From Curtobacterium aurantiacum (GTDB taxonomy: Bacteria > Actinomycetota > Actinomycetes > Actinomycetales > Microbacteriaceae), in NCBI RefSeq assembly GCF_018598555.1, contig NZ_JAHEWN010000014.1, positions 1 through 64,000 on the forward strand: DNA of 64,000 nt, given 5' to 3'. Shown here piece by piece: positions 62,543 to 64,000 of the stretch. The translations under genes and the position numbers were made by a program. How positions within the stretch are numbered: the first letter of the stretch is position 1; each line of letters begins with the position of its first letter. The notes under the pieces are model-generated. The model made no database searches. It saw only the letters and a list, made by a program, of their open reading frames with translations, and was not told the DNA's origin.

Positions 62543-64000
62543 GTGGAGCACTGGCTCAGCGTCGTCATCACCGTCCTGCTCGTCCTGCTGGACCTGGCGA
62601 TCCGCGTCTTCTCGATCATCTACGTCCCGATCAACCGGAAGCCGCAGACCGCGACGGCCTGGCTGCTCGCGATCTTCCTCATCCCGTACATCGGGTTCAT
62701 CGTCTTCCTGGTCATCGGGTCGACGAAGCTCCCGCGTGCCCGCCGGGAGAAGCAGACCGAGATCAACGCGTACATCCTCGAGCAGACCGAGGGCATCGAG
62801 CGAGTGCGCCGTGACCACCCGTGGCCCGCGTGGCTCGAGAGCATCACGCGACTGAACCGTGAACTCGGCGCGATGCCCCTGGTCGGCGGCAACTCCGCGG
62901 AGCTCTACCCGGACTCCGAGGAGTCCATCGCGGAGATGACCCGGGCGATCGACCAGTCCCGCCGGTTCGTGCACGTCGAGTTCTACATCGCGACGCTCGA
63001 CGACACCACGCGGCCGTTCTTCGACGCCCTCGCCCGCGCGCAGGCCCGTGGCGTCACGGTGCGCTTCCTGCTCGACCACTGGGCCAGCCGCGGGTACCCC
63101 GGCTACAAGGAGACCCTGTCGTTCATGGACCGGGCCGGCATCGAGTGGCACCTGATGCTGCCGCTCCTGCCGCTGCAGGGGAAGTTCCAGCGCCCGGACC
63201 TCCGCAACCACCGGAAGATCATGGTGATCGACGGGTCCGTCGCGTTCACCGGTTCGCAGAACCTGATCGACGCGTCGTACGACCTGCGGTCCCACGTCGA
63301 GAAGGGCATGGTCTACAAGGACCTGTTCGCCCGGTTCGAGGGACCGGTCGTCGCCGGGCTCAACGCCCTGTTCGTCACCGACTGGTACAGCGAGACCGAC
63401 GAGCTGCTGCTCCGTGAGAGCGACCCCGTGCAGCGCGCCGACCGCGGGGACGCGCTCGACTGCCAGGTGGTGCCGTCCGGACCGGGCTTCGACGGTGAGA
63501 ACAACCTGCGCCTGTTCAACGCGCTGCTCTACTCGGCGCAGCAGCGGGTCTCGATCACGTCGCCGTACTTCGTGCCCGACGACTCGATGCTCTACGCCAT
63601 CACGACGACGGCCCAGCGCGGGGTCGAGGTCGAGCTCTTCGTCGGTGAACTGGGCGACCACGCGATGACCTGGCACGCGCAGCGCTCCTACTACGAGGAA
63701 CTGCTGCGTGCCGGTGTGAGGATCTGGCTGTACCGGGCCCCGACGATCCTGCACGCCAAGCACTTCACGATCGACGACGAGGTGTCGGTGATCGGGTCGA
63801 GCAACATGGACATGCGCTCGTTCAGCCTGAACCTCGAGGTCTCGGTCATGGTCCGCGGGCACCGGTTCGTCGACGCCCTGCGCGAGGTGCAGGACTCCTA
63901 CAAGCAGCACAGCTTCGAACTCACGCTCGACGCGTGGGTCGACCGTCCGCGACGTTCCAAGGTACTCGACAACGTCGCGCGGCTCACGGCGGCGCTGCAG
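62543..64000 (+). CDS. cls: cardiolipin synthase (phospholipase D type), cut by the window end
   Basis: The 486 visible codons read from GTG 62543 (VEHWLSVVITVLLVLLD). Two N-terminal membrane helices are seen (residues about 5-21 and 35-55). Two phospholipase D motifs follow: HRKIMVIDGSVAFTGSQN near residue 223 and HAKHFTIDDEVSVIGSSN near 404, both with His-Lys-Asp. It makes cardiolipin from two phosphatidylglycerols at the membrane. The family is about 480-510 residues, so only the last few are missing. No stop codon is in the window. Confidence 0.93.
   Translation, partial: MEHWLSVVITVLLVLLDLAIRVFSIIYVPINRKPQTATAWLLAIFLIPYIGFIVFLVIGSTKLPRARREKQTEINAYILEQTEGIERVRRDHPWPAWLESITRLNRELGAMPLVGGNSAELYPDSEESIAEMTRAIDQSRRFVHVEFYIATLDDTTRPFFDALARAQARGVTVRFLLDHWASRGYPGYKETLSFMDRAGIEWHLMLPLLPLQGKFQRPDLRNHRKIMVIDGSVAFTGSQNLIDASYDLRSHVEKGMVYKDLFARFEGPVVAGLNALFVTDWYSETDELLLRESDPVQRADRGDALDCQVVPSGPGFDGENNLRLFNALLYSAQQRVSITSPYFVPDDSMLYAITTTAQRGVEVELFVGELGDHAMTWHAQRSYYEELLRAGVRIWLYRAPTILHAKHFTIDDEVSVIGSSNMDMRSFSLNLEVSVMVRGHRFVDALREVQDSYKQHSFELTLDAWVDRPRRSKVLDNVARLTAALQ

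Overview
The window is a high-GC actinobacterial chromosome segment. Ribosomal-protein order, a long acidic NusG, a pta-ackA pair, an LAXTG-type sortase substrate and many promoters that fire directly at the start codon all fit the family Microbacteriaceae. Curtobacterium is my best guess for the genus, but this is an inference from style, not from a search. No prophage, insertion sequence or CRISPR array was seen.

Layout. 1-6 kb (minus): dnaX-recR-lysC-asd, ending in the first codons of a flavoprotein; lysC shows a ribosome binding site for an internal beta subunit. 6-14.2 kb: a 2541-residue sortase-anchored surface protein with about 20 Ig-like repeats, then a region of tandem repeats grown from the 3' end of the SRP RNA gene (14121-14208, minus). 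14.2-18.7 kb: an NAD(P)-binding reductase, a 386-base repeat-bearing gap and pta-ackA. 18.8-24.2 kb: tRNA-Ser, a PH-like membrane protein, a Bcr/CflA-type exporter facing a TetR regulator, an orphan lipoprotein and an MFS carrier behind a GCA/GCG triplet tract. 24.3-29 kb: cbs-metB (sulfur amino acids) and an ABC exporter. 29-31.6 kb: an amino-acid permease and an AbiEi/DUF559-like gene bracketed by palindromes.

31.7-35.2 kb (minus): rplJ-rplL with an L10 leader and attenuator, below a two-component system. 35.3-38.4 kb (plus): a coupled operon of an acyl-CoA dehydrogenase-like protein, a PIG-L deacetylase/methyltransferase fusion and a family 2 glycosyltransferase. This is the best candidate here for an undescribed pathway. 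38.5-40.9 kb: a MacB/FtsX-type ABC pair. 41-49 kb: a carbohydrate locus (TolB-like propeller, CUT1 ABC transporter, Gfo/Idh oxidoreductase, sugar isomerase) with a divergent ROK repressor and several candidate operators.

49-53.3 kb: an orphan YqaJ-type nuclease, a Pr6Pr membrane protein, then tRNA-Trp-secE-nusG-rplK-rplA (minus). 53.4-56.7 kb: an aminotransferase, and hadA-like, maoC and murB genes (minus). 56.8-64 kb: a small unknown protein and a second ABC exporter, tRNA-Met, tRNA-Thr, an M23 peptidase, an inositol monophosphatase, tRNA-Tyr, YajQ and a cardiolipin synthase cut by the window end.

Two themes cross the whole window. At least nine genes have a TANNNT -10 hexamer six or seven bases before the start codon, which predicts leaderless mRNAs. 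Two families of dispersed inverted repeats occupy the gaps: a GGAGGCGCGG-type terminator hairpin and a TGAGCGACA-type palindrome.
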